Counted from the stretch's first letter, positions 1 through 9,131 are shown. The stretch: 64,000 bases of DNA from Solobacterium sp. (GCA_017510405.1 JAFWNG010000045.1:124001-188000), one strand, 5' to 3'. Notes: a model not told the origin generated them from the letters alone. Numbers and translations: made by a program.

Positions 1-36
1 TACAGATATCCGCCCCATACGGAGCGGATATCTGTA
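1..36 (-). terminator. hairpin 3' of the first ABC operon
   Basis: A perfect 13-bp inverted repeat (1-13 with 24-36, 10-nt loop) lies just past the stop of the minus-strand solute-binding protein. A terminator is likely, but any U-tract would lie outside the window. Confidence 0.65.
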
Positions 37-53
37 AGGTTTGTGTTTATGAA

Positions 54-1781
54 TTATTTGTAGAATTCATCCAGATACTTCTGGTGCAGTTCAAGATACT
101 TGCTGAGGCCATAGCTCTCGAGTTTGCTCTGGAGTTCGTTCCACTTAGCCTCTACATCGCCATCTTTAATACCAGTTGCCTTGAACTCATTGATTGCCGT
201 ACGGATATCAGCATTCAGGTTGGAAGCTTCCTTGGTATCTTCTGTCGACATGAATACATTCGGGAATACATACTTTGTATTCATATCCGGTGTGTAGATA
301 TCCTTGATCCAGTCAAGACGATACTGAGCATCATCCGGGCATGTGACATACTTGCCATAGTAGGAGTCGAGGATTGCCAGCGGACCGCCTACACATTCAG
401 CTTCACGTACTTCAACCGGGGACTTGTCGCCCAGCGGAGCGTGCTGCAGCATGTCTTCGCCGTCAGCGTTCTTACCCATTACGAAGATATCGAATCCATC
501 GTCTTCACCGTAAGTACCCCAGTTGTTCTGCGGGGACTGCATCGGATCATACATCTGGTCGAGCCAGGAGCAGATCAGAGCCGGGTTCTTTGCGTTAACT
601 GTAATAACGCAGCGACCACGGTCGAAGCCGGATGTGAAGGAACCGTTCTGCGGAGTGATGTTCTTTGTATCAGCAGCCAGTGCCGGCAGCGGTACCCAGT
701 GCTTGCCATCGATCAGATCCTGCATGTTGACCTGAGCAATGTTTGCAACGTCCCAGGAGAAGCAGACGCCATAACGTCCGGATTTACCCTTAGCAACGTA
801 TGTGGACCATTCCTGTGTGAATGCTTCGGAGTCAATCAGATCTTCTGCATAGAGCTTGTGCAGCCATTCGATACCCTTCTTGAAGCCCTCTGTGTTAGCA
901 ACGCAGATGACCTTCTTGTCGTCTGTAACAGCAATGTGTCTGCCCTTGTCCATGTCGCCGTAGCCTTCGCCGAAGCCGTTGATCAGAACGGACGGATCCT
1001 GGTCGCCGTCATTTACGATGCAGGACATCGGAATGATGCTTCCGTCGATGTTGAATTCTTTCTGCAGAGCAGCTGCGTTGTCGCGGAATGCGATCAGAAC
1101 CTGTTCGAATTCATCAACAGTTCCCGGAAGTTCTGACGTCAGGAAATCGAGTTTTCCCTGACTCTTCAGGAAGTCAATCCAGTCTTTGTTGATGAACGGC
1201 ATGTTGCCGATCGACTGAATAGCTGTCTTTTCATAACCCAGCTGTTCGATCCACGGAAGAGCCCAGATGTGTCCGTCTGCGTCTTCGCACATTGTTCTGT
1301 ATTCCGGAGCCTGTTCGAATACCTTCTTCAGGTTCGGCATATACTTGTCAATGTATTCTTCAACGTTGATGATAACGCCCTGTTTTGCATACTTCAGAAG
1401 ATCTGTGTCGCCGAAGCCTGCGGAGAATACGAATTCCGGAAGTGTCTTGAGGTTGGACATTTCGAGCTGGATCTTATCGCCCCACTGGTCGCCCTGGATC
1501 GTCTTCCACTCAACGTGGACGTTTGTCTTTTCTTCCAGACGCTTGAAGATCGTACGGTTGTTCGGATTGGATTCTGTTCCTACCGGATAGTTTGTCAGAC
1601 CGCTGATCGTTGCCTTTTCCTTGAGAGGCAGTGCAACTTCTGCCGGATCAACATCTGTTCCGCCGGAAGCACCGCCGCCTCCGCCGCCGTTACCGCCGCC
1701 GCAGCCAGCCAGAATGGTTGCAGACATGCTCAGAGAAAGTGCAAATGCTGCGCCCTTTAAGATTTTTTTGCTGAATTTCAT
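54..1781 (-). CDS. CUT1 ABC transporter solute-binding lipoprotein
   Basis: Extracytoplasmic sugar-binding lipoprotein of about 575 aa. The signal peptide ends in a lipobox (LAGC, acylated Cys about residue 27), followed by a glycine-rich linker. Size and motif layout fit the large LplA/YtcQ-type binding proteins that feed CUT1 permeases. The start at 1781 is chosen over an upstream in-frame ATG at 1832 because an AGGAGA site precedes it and because it begins the signal peptide. The two permeases directly upstream (1816-3678) complete the importer. The ligand is unknown; the neighbouring uronate and pectin genes suggest an oligouronide or related oligosaccharide, which is inference. Confidence 0.9.
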   Translation of the reverse strand: MKFSKKILKGAAFALSLSMSATILAGCGGGNGGGGGGASGGTDVDPAEVALPLKEKATISGLTNYPVGTESNPNNRTIFKRLEEKTNVHVEWKTIQGDQWGDKIQLEMSNLKTLPEFVFSAGFGDTDLLKYAKQGVIINVEEYIDKYMPNLKKVFEQAPEYRTMCEDADGHIWALPWIEQLGYEKTAIQSIGNMPFINKDWIDFLKSQGKLDFLTSELPGTVDEFEQVLIAFRDNAAALQKEFNIDGSIIPMSCIVNDGDQDPSVLINGFGEGYGDMDKGRHIAVTDDKKVICVANTEGFKKGIEWLHKLYAEDLIDSEAFTQEWSTYVAKGKSGRYGVCFSWDVANIAQVNMQDLIDGKHWVPLPALAADTKNITPQNGSFTSGFDRGRCVITVNAKNPALICSWLDQMYDPMQSPQNNWGTYGEDDGFDIFVMGKNADGEDMLQHAPLGDKSPVEVREAECVGGPLAILDSYYGKYVTCPDDAQYRLDWIKDIYTPDMNTKYVFPNVFMSTEDTKEASNLNADIRTAINEFKATGIKDGDVEAKWNELQSKLESYGLSKYLELHQKYLDEFYK

Positions 1782-1815
1782 TTCTTTTACTCTCCTGTAA
1801 TTATTCAGTTTTGAA

Positions 1816-2724
1816 TTAGCCCTTGACCGCACCGGCCATGATACCGTTGTCGAAGTATTTCTGGAAGAACGGATACATGATCATAAGCGGGAGGGATGAG
1901 ATAATGATTGTTGCGTACTTCAGAAGTTCTGCGAGCTGTGCACGCTCAGCTGTACTCTGCATATCGGAGACCATGCCGGGTTCCGGCTGGCTCTGAATCA
2001 GGATCGAACGGAGAACGAGCTGCAGAGGCTGCTTGGATGCGCTGTTCAGATAGATCATGGCATCGAAGTAGCTGTTCCACATACCGACGAACTGCCACAT
2101 GGAGATCGTCGCAATGATTGGTGTACATACCGGCAGAAGGATCTGGAAGAAGTAGACCATTTCGTTCGCACCGTCGATTTCTGCAGCTTCCTGCAGGTCA
2201 CGCGGAATACCCATGTAATATGTTCTTGCGATGATCATATTCCATACGCTGAATGCGCCCGGAATCAGGATCGCCCAGATGGTATCCAGCATTCCGAGGT
2301 TCGAGATCAGCAAGTATGTCGGGATAAGACCGCCGCCGAAGAACATCGTGATAACGAAGATGGTATTGAAGAATCCTTTACCTTTAAAATCCGGACGGGA
2401 CATCGGATATGCCGCAAGCAGTGTGACAACGACCGAGATCACCGTGAAGAGAACCGAGTAGATCAGAGCATTCTTGAAACCTACCCAGATCTGTGTGTTG
2501 CCTAATACTCGTTCATAAGCGGTAAGCGTCCATTTGGAGAAGTCAAATGTCAGACCTTTGTTCTGAAGTGTTACCGGATCAATGAACGATGCCAGGATGA
2601 TGTAAACCATCGGCAGAATGATTGCAACGACGAACAGGCCGAGGAGAATGTATCCAATGATAAGAATCGTCTTATCTTCTATCGGATACTTGGAAAATTC
2701 GCTTTTCTTTTTCTTGTTTTCCAT
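1816..2724 (-). CDS. CUT1 ABC permease (LplC/YtcP type)
   Basis: Inner-membrane permease of about 302 aa with six predicted hydrophobic segments. The ATPase-docking EAA loop is visible around residues 179-198 (EAAEIDGA followed by ILLP). It forms a heterodimer with the product of 2737-3678. Two ATGs are adjacent; the one at 2724 sits 6 nt from the GGAGG core, the one at 2727 only 3 nt, so 2724 is preferred. No ATPase lies in this operon; the MsmX-type protein at 6596-7795 on the other strand is the likely energiser. Confidence 0.92.
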   Translation of the reverse strand: MENKKKKSEFSKYPIEDKTILIIGYILLGLFVVAIILPMVYIILASFIDPVTLQNKGLTFDFSKWTLTAYERVLGNTQIWVGFKNALIYSVLFTVISVVVTLLAAYPMSRPDFKGKGFFNTIFVITMFFGGGLIPTYLLISNLGMLDTIWAILIPGAFSVWNMIIARTYYMGIPRDLQEAAEIDGANEMVYFFQILLPVCTPIIATISMWQFVGMWNSYFDAMIYLNSASKQPLQLVLRSILIQSQPEPGMVSDMQSTAERAQLAELLKYATIIISSLPLMIMYPFFQKYFDNGIMAGAVKG

Positions 2725-2736
2725 CATTCACCTCCG

Positions 2737-3678
2737 TCAGATGCCCTTACCTTCATTCATTCTCTGAACGATCTTGTTCATCGAAATCAGCAGGATGACA
2801 TTGATTACCGTGTTGAAGAGACCGACAGCTGTCGAGAAACCATAGTCTCCGTCCAGAAGACCTTTCTTATACACGTATGTCGAAATGATTTCAGATGAAG
2901 AAAGGTTAAGGTCTGTCTGCAGAGCATATGCTTTTTCAAAGCCGATACTCATGATGTTACCGACAGACATGATGAACTGAATCAGTACCGTATCCTTAAT
3001 TGCCGGCCATTCTACTGCCTTGATCTGCTGGATGATGTTCGCACCGTCAATGACTGCAGCTTCTTTCAGTTCCTTGCTGGCGTTGGAAAGCGCAGCAGTG
3101 TAAATGATAGAAGCCCAGCCTGCACCCTGCCAGATTCCCGATGCGATGTAGATCGTACGGAAAGCCGACGGCATTGTCATGAAGTTCGTCTGTGTTCCGA
3201 ACAGGGAATTGATCATTCCGGTCGGAGAAAGAAGAATTCTGACGATACCGCAGAGGACGATGACCGAAATGAAGTTCGGCATGTACAGAACAAGCTGTAT
3301 CCTCTGCTTTGTTTTGGTGCTGAGAATGCGATTCAGCAGGAATGCGAGCAGAATCGGGATAGGGAATCCCCAGAGAAGTCCGAACACACTCAGTTTAAGA
3401 GTGTTCATCAGATATCTCATGAAGTCCGGCGAAGAAAGGAATCTGGCAAAGTGGTCCATACCGACCCATTCACTTCCGAGAATACCCCTGATCGGGTTGT
3501 ATTCCATAAATGCGATCAGAATACCTCCCATCGGAATGTAGCGGAAAATGATAGTCAGCAGGAACGCCGGAAGGATAAAGAGCACGTACAGCTGCCAGTG
3601 CTGCTTCATGTAAACGAGCAGATTGTGCAGCTTTGAGCTTTCAGAGACGGAAGCCGTGTTCCCTGATGCTTTTCCCAT
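2737..3678 (-). CDS. CUT1 ABC permease (LplB type)
   Basis: Membrane permease of 313 aa, first gene of the operon. Hydrophobic segments start near residue 30 after a short basic N-terminus. The EAA motif lies around residues 206-226 (KEAAVIDGA then WPAI). An AGGAGGAATT ribosome site precedes the ATG. It partners the 1816-2724 permease, 12 nt downstream, and the lipoprotein at 54-1781. A promoter and a candidate operator for this operon lie at 3785-3835. Confidence 0.92.
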   Translation of the reverse strand: MGKASGNTASVSESSKLHNLLVYMKQHWQLYVLFILPAFLLTIIFRYIPMGGILIAFMEYNPIRGILGSEWVGMDHFARFLSSPDFMRYLMNTLKLSVFGLLWGFPIPILLAFLLNRILSTKTKQRIQLVLYMPNFISVIVLCGIVRILLSPTGMINSLFGTQTNFMTMPSAFRTIYIASGIWQGAGWASIIYTAALSNASKELKEAAVIDGANIIQQIKAVEWPAIKDTVLIQFIMSVGNIMSIGFEKAYALQTDLNLSSSEIISTYVYKKGLLDGDYGFSTAVGLFNTVINVILLISMNKIVQRMNEGKGI

Positions 3679-3784
3679 TGAATTCCTCCTCTAAAATACA
3701 CGAACTCCGGTTCATGACGCTGCACGCCGCGGCAGAATTTTCTATGTGCAGACGCACACTCCCCTTCGTTCATAAGTCAATTCC

Positions 3785-3814
3785 ATATTAGCATTCGCTT
3801 TTCACGATAGTCAA
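3785..3814 (-). promoter_or_regulatory. predicted promoter of the first ABC operon
   Basis: On the minus strand TTGACT (3814-3809) and TAATAT (3790-3785) are separated by 18 nt. This gives a leader of about 100 nt before the LplB-type permease gene. Motif match only. Confidence 0.5.
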
Positions 3815-3823
3815 TCGAAAACG

Positions 3824-3835
3824 GTGCATTTGCAC
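3824..3835. promoter_or_regulatory. candidate LacI-family operator GTGCATTTGCAC
   Basis: A dyad GTGCA-TT-TGCAC lies just upstream of the predicted -35 of the ABC operon. The half-site TTTGCAC recurs at 3872-3878. The adjacent LacI regulator is the obvious candidate ligand, by position only. Confidence 0.4.
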
Positions 3836-3961
3836 GGTCAGAATAATTTAATGTTATTATTGTCATTCACGTTTGCACAGGGGACGTCCGGGCATGACAT
3901 TGTCATTTAACTGCGGCAGTGATAAAATACTTTCGTTACATATTATTTGAGGAAATTCGGG

Positions 3962-3967
3962 TATAAT
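3962..3967 (+). promoter_or_regulatory. -10 box TATAAT for the LacI gene
   Basis: A consensus TATAAT covers the ATG at 3966 that could open a longer LacI reading frame. The box makes transcription from about 3974 likely, so translation should begin at 4017. No convincing -35 is seen. Confidence 0.5.
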
Positions 3968-4016
3968 GACTATAAGTGAATTGCCGGACAGCAGAACGGC
4001 GAATGAGGATCCGCAA

Positions 4017-5066
4017 ATGACAAAAAAAGTGACCATCCAGGACATCGCCGATGCCCTCGGCATATCCCGAAATACCGTATCAAAAGCAATCAACAACTCC
4101 GAAGGCATTGCGGACAGTACGAGAGAAAAGATTATCCAGAAAGCTGTGGAAATGGGGTACAAACAGTTTTCTTATGTTGCATCTATCATGAATATCGTGC
4201 AGGAAAAGGAAGAAGTTGAGGTCGAACCGGAATTCGCCGGTGAGATCGCCCTGCTGACCGGCATGTATATTCCGAACAACCATTTCGGATCTCTGATGAT
4301 GGACAAATTCCACCAGGAAATCTCCCAGATGGGATATACCCTTACGATCCACCGTGTTACCGATGAAAATGTCCGTTCCCTGACCTTTCCGAAGACATTT
4401 AATCCGGAGCGGGTCAGCGGCGTGCTGTGCATGGAAGTATTTGACTATGAGTACAGCAAGATGATCTGCGAATGCGGCATCCCGCTGCTGTTCGTGGACG
4501 GGCCGGCAAAGGCAGGCGGAAGAATTCTGCCGTGCGATATGCTTCTGATGGACAGCATCTCGCCGATCACGGATTTCACATTCAAAATGATCGAGCGCGG
4601 GCTCATGAAGATCGGTTTCATCGGGGATTACAAGCACTGCCAGTCTTTCTATGAACGCTACAGTGCGTATATACTGGCCATGACATATGCCGGCCTTAAA
4701 GTCGACAAACGATTCCTCATCCCGATCGCTGACGGTGACATCAGCGGCCTTGCGGATTATATCGAAAACATGGATGAAATGCCGGATATATTCATCTGTG
4801 CCAACGATTTCGTCGCAATCGACGCGATGCAGATCCTGTATCAGAAAGACCGGAAACTCAGGAAACAGGTACGGTTCCTCGGTTTCGATGATACACACGA
4901 ATCCCGCATCTTCTACCCTTCCCTTTCTACAGTACATATCCACTCACAGACTATGGCATACTCTGCCGTGCAGCTTCTTATGTCCCGTATGAAAGAGCCA
5001 TCTCTGGAAAGCAGAGTCGTACATGTGGAGACTGACCTTGTTCTGAGGGACTCTACAGAATTCTGA
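4017..5066 (+). CDS. LacI-family transcriptional regulator
   Basis: DNA-binding sugar regulator of about 349 aa. The N-terminal LacI helix-turn-helix is clear (residues 1-55, IQDIADALGISRNTVSKAIN), followed by a periplasmic-binding-like effector domain. The start at 4017 has a GAGG site 8 nt upstream; an in-frame ATG at 3966 is rejected because it lies inside the -10 box. It is divergent from the CUT1 transporter and is probably its local regulator. The next gene, for a YesL-type protein, follows 12 nt later in the same transcript. Confidence 0.92.
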   Translation: MTKKVTIQDIADALGISRNTVSKAINNSEGIADSTREKIIQKAVEMGYKQFSYVASIMNIVQEKEEVEVEPEFAGEIALLTGMYIPNNHFGSLMMDKFHQEISQMGYTLTIHRVTDENVRSLTFPKTFNPERVSGVLCMEVFDYEYSKMICECGIPLLFVDGPAKAGGRILPCDMLLMDSISPITDFTFKMIERGLMKIGFIGDYKHCQSFYERYSAYILAMTYAGLKVDKRFLIPIADGDISGLADYIENMDEMPDIFICANDFVAIDAMQILYQKDRKLRKQVRFLGFDDTHESRIFYPSLSTVHIHSQTMAYSAVQLLMSRMKEPSLESRVVHVETDLVLRDSTEF

Positions 5067-5078
5067 TACGGAGGCGTT

Positions 5079-5729
5079 ATGAACTTTTTCTCCTATGAGA
5101 GCAGATTCAGCCAGGTACTTCTGAAGATATGCTTCGGCTGCTGGCTGAATGTGCTGTGGGTACTTTGCAGCATCCCGGTATTTACGATCGGGGCTTCCAC
5201 GACCGCGCTGTATGACGTCACTCTGCGCATCGCGGAAGAAAGAGAAGAGAACGTTACTAAGCAGTTTTTCACAGCATTTAAGAATAACTTTGCCCAGGCA
5301 ACGCGCCTGTGGCTGATCCTGCTCGCTGTCGGCGCGCTGCTCGCAGCAGACGGTTATGTCGTATCCCATCTTCGTTCCACCACTCTGGGAATGCCGGCTG
5401 TCTTCTGGACGCTGAATCTGGCGCTGCTCATTGCGGCCGCCGTGGTATATGTGATCGTTCTTCTGAACATTTTCCCGCTCACAGCCCGCTTCGCCAATAC
5501 GGACTGGGCTATGCTGAAGAACAGTTTCTTTGTCGGGATCCGGTATCTGTTCAATACCATCCTTATGTTTGCGATCCACTTTGTCATGTTTTATGCCATT
5601 GTTATGATATTCACACCGCTGGTCATATTCGGAGAAGGACTTACTGCAGTGATCTGCTCGAATTTCCTCACCTATGTGCTCGGCTCGCTGAATTCTGAAG
5701 ATCAGGACAATAGCCGCGGAGAATCCTGA
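5079..5729 (+). CDS. yesL: YesL/DUF624 family membrane protein
   Basis: Integral membrane protein of 216 aa with about five hydrophobic segments. The N-terminal pattern (FFSYESRFSQVLLKI, then NVLWVLCSIPVFTIGAST) is typical of YesL/DUF624. The family is commonly encoded beside CUT1 transporters and LacI or AraC regulators in Bacillota; its molecular role is not established. A GGAGG site precedes the ATG. Its stop overlaps the start of the next gene (TGATG), so the two are probably translationally coupled and may work as a pair. Confidence 0.85.
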   Translation: MNFFSYESRFSQVLLKICFGCWLNVLWVLCSIPVFTIGASTTALYDVTLRIAEEREENVTKQFFTAFKNNFAQATRLWLILLAVGALLAADGYVVSHLRSTTLGMPAVFWTLNLALLIAAAVVYVIVLLNIFPLTARFANTDWAMLKNSFFVGIRYLFNTILMFAIHFVMFYAIVMIFTPLVIFGEGLTAVICSNFLTYVLGSLNSEDQDNSRGES

Positions 5730-6466
5730 TGAGAAGAACAAGGAAAGAACGGGAAGCTGAAAAACGCGCTTTCCGCAACATGAGCAAGGCAGAGAAGATC
5801 GACCATATCTACACTTATTACAAGCTGCCGATATTCACCGTATGCGTGATACTGGCGATCCTTCTTCAGGCAGGGATTCGTGCCCTGACGAAGAAAGATA
5901 CCGTTCTGTATCTCGCATATGCTAACGTCTCTTTCGGAGATACTCTTCACGAAGAGCTCACCGGCGGATACATGAGTTACTCGGGAACCGATGTGAAAAA
6001 GAATGAATTTATAGAGTTCCCGGACCTGTATCTGTCTGATGACGCCTCTGCGGAAAACCATCAGTACGCATACGCATCCAAAATCAAAGTGCTTGGTGCG
6101 ATCAGCGCCAGGCAGATGGACGTCGTCTTCCTGAATAAGGAAGCTTATGATCTGATGTCCACAAGCGGATTTCTGATGGAATTGAAGGGTATTAAAGGAT
6201 TAGACGCGCTCTTGTACCAGCGGATGGAACCCTACATTACCGAGAACACCGTAATTATCGAAGACAACTCCGTCGATTACGATCTCGGCAAGGCAAGCGA
6301 GTACCATGCCGTTACGGAAGAACATACAAATGCATTGAATGTTTCTTCCTTCCCCATGTTCCGCCGCGCTGTCATGGACGATGACGTCTATGTCGCGGTC
6401 ATTGCGAACAGTCCCCGCCTTCCCGCGGTACTCTCCTATCTGGAGTACCTGCTGAGCGCTGACTGA
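5729..6466 (+). CDS. unknown single-pass membrane-anchored protein
   Basis: Not recognised. The 245-aa product has a basic N-terminus (residues 1-32), one hydrophobic segment at about 34-52, then a roughly 190-residue hydrophilic domain, probably outside the cell by the positive-inside rule. The soluble part contains no motif I can name. The start overlaps the yesL stop by one base. Position between yesL and the MsmX ATPase gene suggests an accessory role in sugar uptake; this is inference. Confidence 0.7.
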   Translation: MRRTRKEREAEKRAFRNMSKAEKIDHIYTYYKLPIFTVCVILAILLQAGIRALTKKDTVLYLAYANVSFGDTLHEELTGGYMSYSGTDVKKNEFIEFPDLYLSDDASAENHQYAYASKIKVLGAISARQMDVVFLNKEAYDLMSTSGFLMELKGIKGLDALLYQRMEPYITENTVIIEDNSVDYDLGKASEYHAVTEEHTNALNVSSFPMFRRAVMDDDVYVAVIANSPRLPAVLSYLEYLLSAD

Positions 6467-6595
6467 CGCAGCAGTCTCCCGTATGCGGACTGCCGTTGAA
6501 ACGGTGAAAATCCGTGCCAGTAAGCCAGGCCTTTTCGATACTACACGGCCGCAGGCTTCATAATTCTTTCAAAAAGCAGAAAGGGGCAAAAAACT
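6467..6595 (+). ncRNA. candidate structured leader RNA upstream of the ATPase gene
   Basis: The 129-nt gap has several pairings: GCAGTC/GACTGC (6471-6476 with 6488-6493); two mutually exclusive hairpins sharing ACGG at 6501-6504 (with CCGT at 6493-6496, or with CCGT at 6512-6515); and AAGCC/GGCTT (6522-6526 with 6554-6558). The hairpin loop TGAAAAT closed by CGG/CCG resembles the conserved P4 loop of cobalamin riboswitches, and AAGCCAGG at 6522-6529 resembles the start of a B12 box. Other core elements of that riboswitch are missing, so the class is uncertain. Confidence 0.4.
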
Positions 6596-7795
6596 ATGGC
6601 AACAGTATCACTTAGACACATCCAGAAGATCTACCCGAACACGGAACCGCAGGCAAAGAAGAAAAAAAATAAGAAGGAAGAAAAGCCGGTTGAGGAAAAG
6701 ACCTACAAACTGAAGATCACAGACGAAGGTGTTGTAGCCGTTGATGACTTCAACCTGGATATCGCCGACAAAGAATTCATCGTTCTTGTCGGACCTTCCG
6801 GATGCGGAAAATCCACAACTCTGCGTATGGTCGCCGGTCTTGAAGAGATCACAAGAGGCGAACTCTACATCGATGACAGACTCGTCAACGACGTAGCTCC
6901 GAAGGACAGAGACATCGCGATGGTATTCCAGAACTATGCTCTGTATCCGCACATGACTGTACGTCAGAACCTTGAATTCCCGCTGAAGCTGAGAAAAGTT
7001 CCGAAGGCTGAGATCGATCAGAGAGTCAATGAGGCTGCTGAGATCCTCGGCATCATCCAGTATCTTGAGCGTAAGCCAAAAGCTCTGTCCGGTGGTCAGA
7101 GACAGCGTGTCGCGATCGGTCGTGCGATCGTTCGTGAACCGAAGGTACTGCTGATGGACGAACCGCTCTCCAACCTGGACGCCAAGCTGCGTAACCAGAT
7201 GAGAGCAGAGATCATCAAACTGAGAAAACGTATCAACACGACATTCATCTATGTCACACATGACCAGACCGAAGCTATGACACTGGGCGACAGAATCGTC
7301 ATCATGAAAGACGGTGAAGTTCAGCAGATCGGTACTCCGCAGGAAGTCTTCAATGATCCGGTCAACACATTCGTTGCTGGATTCATCGGCATGCCGCGTA
7401 TGAACATGTTCGGCGGCAGACTGGTAAAAGAAAACGGCGAGTATGTTGCAAAGATCATGGATGCGACGATCAAGATCTCTGCAGACAAGCAGAAGAACCT
7501 GGCAGATCATAACATCGGTGAAAGAGATGTCATCTTCGGCGCAAGACCGGAGCACATCACACTGGATCATGTTGACGGCGCAATGATCAACGGTATCGTA
7601 GAAGTCAGCGAAATGATGGGTTCCTCCGTACATCTGCACCTCAACTCCATGGGAAGAGACTGCATCATCATCGTTCCGACACTGGATCTGAAGGACAACG
7701 CAGCTCTCGAGAACGGCGCAAATGTTGAATTCACATTAGTACCGAACGCAATCCACATCTTCGATCCGGAAACGGGTAAGAACCTCGAATTCTGA
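6596..7795 (+). CDS. ugpC: MsmX/UgpC-type sugar ABC ATPase with a lysine-rich insertion
   Basis: Cytoplasmic ATPase of 399 aa that energises CUT1 importers. Walker [10 protein letters not shown] is at 66-74, Q-loop Q112, signature LSGGQ 164-168, Walker B VLLMDE 184-189, and the switch histidine about 222. A regulatory C-terminal domain follows. Compared with the two paralogues in this window, Walker A is displaced by 29 residues through a charged Lys/Glu-rich insertion at about 17-44. It most likely serves the CUT1 permeases at 1816-3678. An AAAGGGG ribosome site precedes the ATG and a strong terminator follows. Confidence 0.93.
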   Translation: MATVSLRHIQKIYPNTEPQAKKKKNKKEEKPVEEKTYKLKITDEGVVAVDDFNLDIADKEFIVLVGPSGCGKSTTLRMVAGLEEITRGELYIDDRLVNDVAPKDRDIAMVFQNYALYPHMTVRQNLEFPLKLRKVPKAEIDQRVNEAAEILGIIQYLERKPKALSGGQRQRVAIGRAIVREPKVLLMDEPLSNLDAKLRNQMRAEIIKLRKRINTTFIYVTHDQTEAMTLGDRIVIMKDGEVQQIGTPQEVFNDPVNTFVAGFIGMPRMNMFGGRLVKENGEYVAKIMDATIKISADKQKNLADHNIGERDVIFGARPEHITLDHVDGAMINGIVEVSEMMGSSVHLHLNSMGRDCIIIVPTLDLKDNAALENGANVEFTLVPNAIHIFDPETGKNLEF

Positions 7796-7830
7796 GTCTA
7801 ACTCAGAACAACAGGATACTGAAACCTGAA

Positions 7831-7860
7831 AGACTGCAGGCCTGGCCTGCGGTCTTTTTT
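7831..7860 (+). terminator. terminator of the ATPase gene
   Basis: GC-rich stem GACTGCAGGCC pairing with GGCCTGCGGTC, followed by six T residues. Confidence 0.9.
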
Positions 7861-7870
7861 CGTTGCCCGC

Positions 7871-7899
7871 AAAAAGGACGGCAGCTGTCTCTGCCGTCC
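7871..7899 (-). terminator. terminator of the cdaR-like gene
   Basis: On the minus strand the stem GGACGGCAG / CTGCCGTCC with a 6-nt loop is followed by five T residues, 35 nt past the stop of the CdaR-type gene. Confidence 0.85.
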
Positions 7900-7933
7900 C
7901 TTCTGATATTTTGCAAATGACTGGCCTGCCCTT

Positions 7934-9016
7934 CTATCTGTCAGAAGCTTCTTCCAGCTTCTGCAGGTGCAGCGCGATATATAAAGATACTGCGTCCTGG
8001 AAATTTCTTGGATCCAGTCCTGTCATATCCCGGACACGGTCCAGCTGATACTGCAGCGTATTCTTATGAATAAACAGCGCATCCGCAGCGTTTTTCAGCG
8101 ACATGTCCGCCTTATAGTATTCCGTGAGGATTTCTTTCTGCCGATTTGAAAGACCGGAAACCGTGCGCTGTACGTAAGCTTCCCGCATGCGCGCCGGAAC
8201 GGAAGAAAAGATGAATGCCAGCGGCAGAGCGTCGAATACCGCATAGTCCCCTGTCCCGCTGCGGTGTGCGATTCCGGCTTCTTCATAAGAACTGGATATA
8301 TGACTCAGCGTGCGCGGGCTGCCGGCAGATACCGATGCCAGCTCTGTCAGTTCTTTCCAGTATGCTTCGCTTTCCGCAAAAGTCTCCGCTTTCTGCAGAA
8401 CGATAAACTCTCCCGGATAATCATACGCATAACAGGCATCCCGGGCATCGGACAATTTTACTTCGATCCGGTTTTCCAGTGTATTCAGCTGTGTATTCTT
8501 TATGCCTTTTTTCGGATAGATCCGTACGATGCGGTATCTCCCCTCGGCAGGAAGCTTTTTGCTGTCAAGAAATCCCGTCAGCATATCCCTGTTGACTGTG
8601 CAGCCGCTGATCAGGGAATGCAGGATGTAGGATGCCTCCGCCCGGCGCGCTTCCAGAGACTGTTCCAGATCCCGTTCCTTCAGCATGAGCCGCATGATGC
8701 GTACGGCCAGCTGACCGTAACGGCGTACTTCGTCCGGCTTTCCGGTAATGCCGATCACACCGACCAGCTGATGATGAAAGTAAAACGGAATATTCACACC
8801 GGCGTGTGTTCCTTCGTACATATTGTCTTCTTCCACTTCGATCGCAGTGCCCTTCCGGCCGGCCTGAAAACCGATCTCATGATAGTCTCCGATCCGCCCG
8901 GAATCGGTCGAAGCCAGTATGATTCCCCTGTCAGTTATATAGTTGATATCATATCCGCACGTTTCTTTTACCGTCTCAACGATCTGCTGGGCGATCGTCG
9001 CGTCCATTACCGCCAT
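7934..9016 (-). CDS. cdaR: CdaR-type sugar diacid regulator
   Basis: Transcription factor of 360 aa. The N-terminal putative sugar-diacid recognition domain spans about 1-135, including TDRGIILASTD and HAGVNIPFYF. A PucR-type helix-turn-helix lies at about 305-355 (SLKNAADALFIHKNTLQYQL). Family members sense glycerate, glucarate or related acids. The ATG at 9016 has AGGAGA 8 nt upstream, favouring it over the in-frame ATG at 9007. It is divergent from a GntP permease at 9185, which is probably its target. Confidence 0.9.
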   Translation of the reverse strand: MAVMDATIAQQIVETVKETCGYDINYITDRGIILASTDSGRIGDYHEIGFQAGRKGTAIEVEEDNMYEGTHAGVNIPFYFHHQLVGVIGITGKPDEVRRYGQLAVRIMRLMLKERDLEQSLEARRAEASYILHSLISGCTVNRDMLTGFLDSKKLPAEGRYRIVRIYPKKGIKNTQLNTLENRIEVKLSDARDACYAYDYPGEFIVLQKAETFAESEAYWKELTELASVSAGSPRTLSHISSSYEEAGIAHRSGTGDYAVFDALPLAFIFSSVPARMREAYVQRTVSGLSNRQKEILTEYYKADMSLKNAADALFIHKNTLQYQLDRVRDMTGLDPRNFQDAVSLYIALHLQKLEEASDR

Positions 9017-9131
9017 AATTATGTTCTCCTTACTATTTCTATTCTAATATACGCATCTCTTTTTGGTCTATATAACATATGCCGTTATTAGTATTCAAAG
9101 TAATCTTAAGACAGATAAAAGGAGAACCTGT

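Larger units (their letters stand above)
3679..4016. promoter_or_regulatory. divergent intergenic control region, ABC operon / LacI operon
   Basis: This 338-nt gene-free stretch separates the minus-strand transporter from the plus-strand LacI gene. It holds a promoter for each direction and a candidate operator, listed separately. No further conserved ORF is seen. Confidence 0.7.

Noticed and set aside
3966-4016. N-terminal extension of the LacI regulator
   Set aside because: Its ATG lies inside a TATAAT box and no SD precedes it; the helix-turn-helix begins at the 4017 start.
6608-7639. A 343-codon minus-strand frame
   Set aside because: Antisense to the MsmX-type ATPase, no SD or domain.
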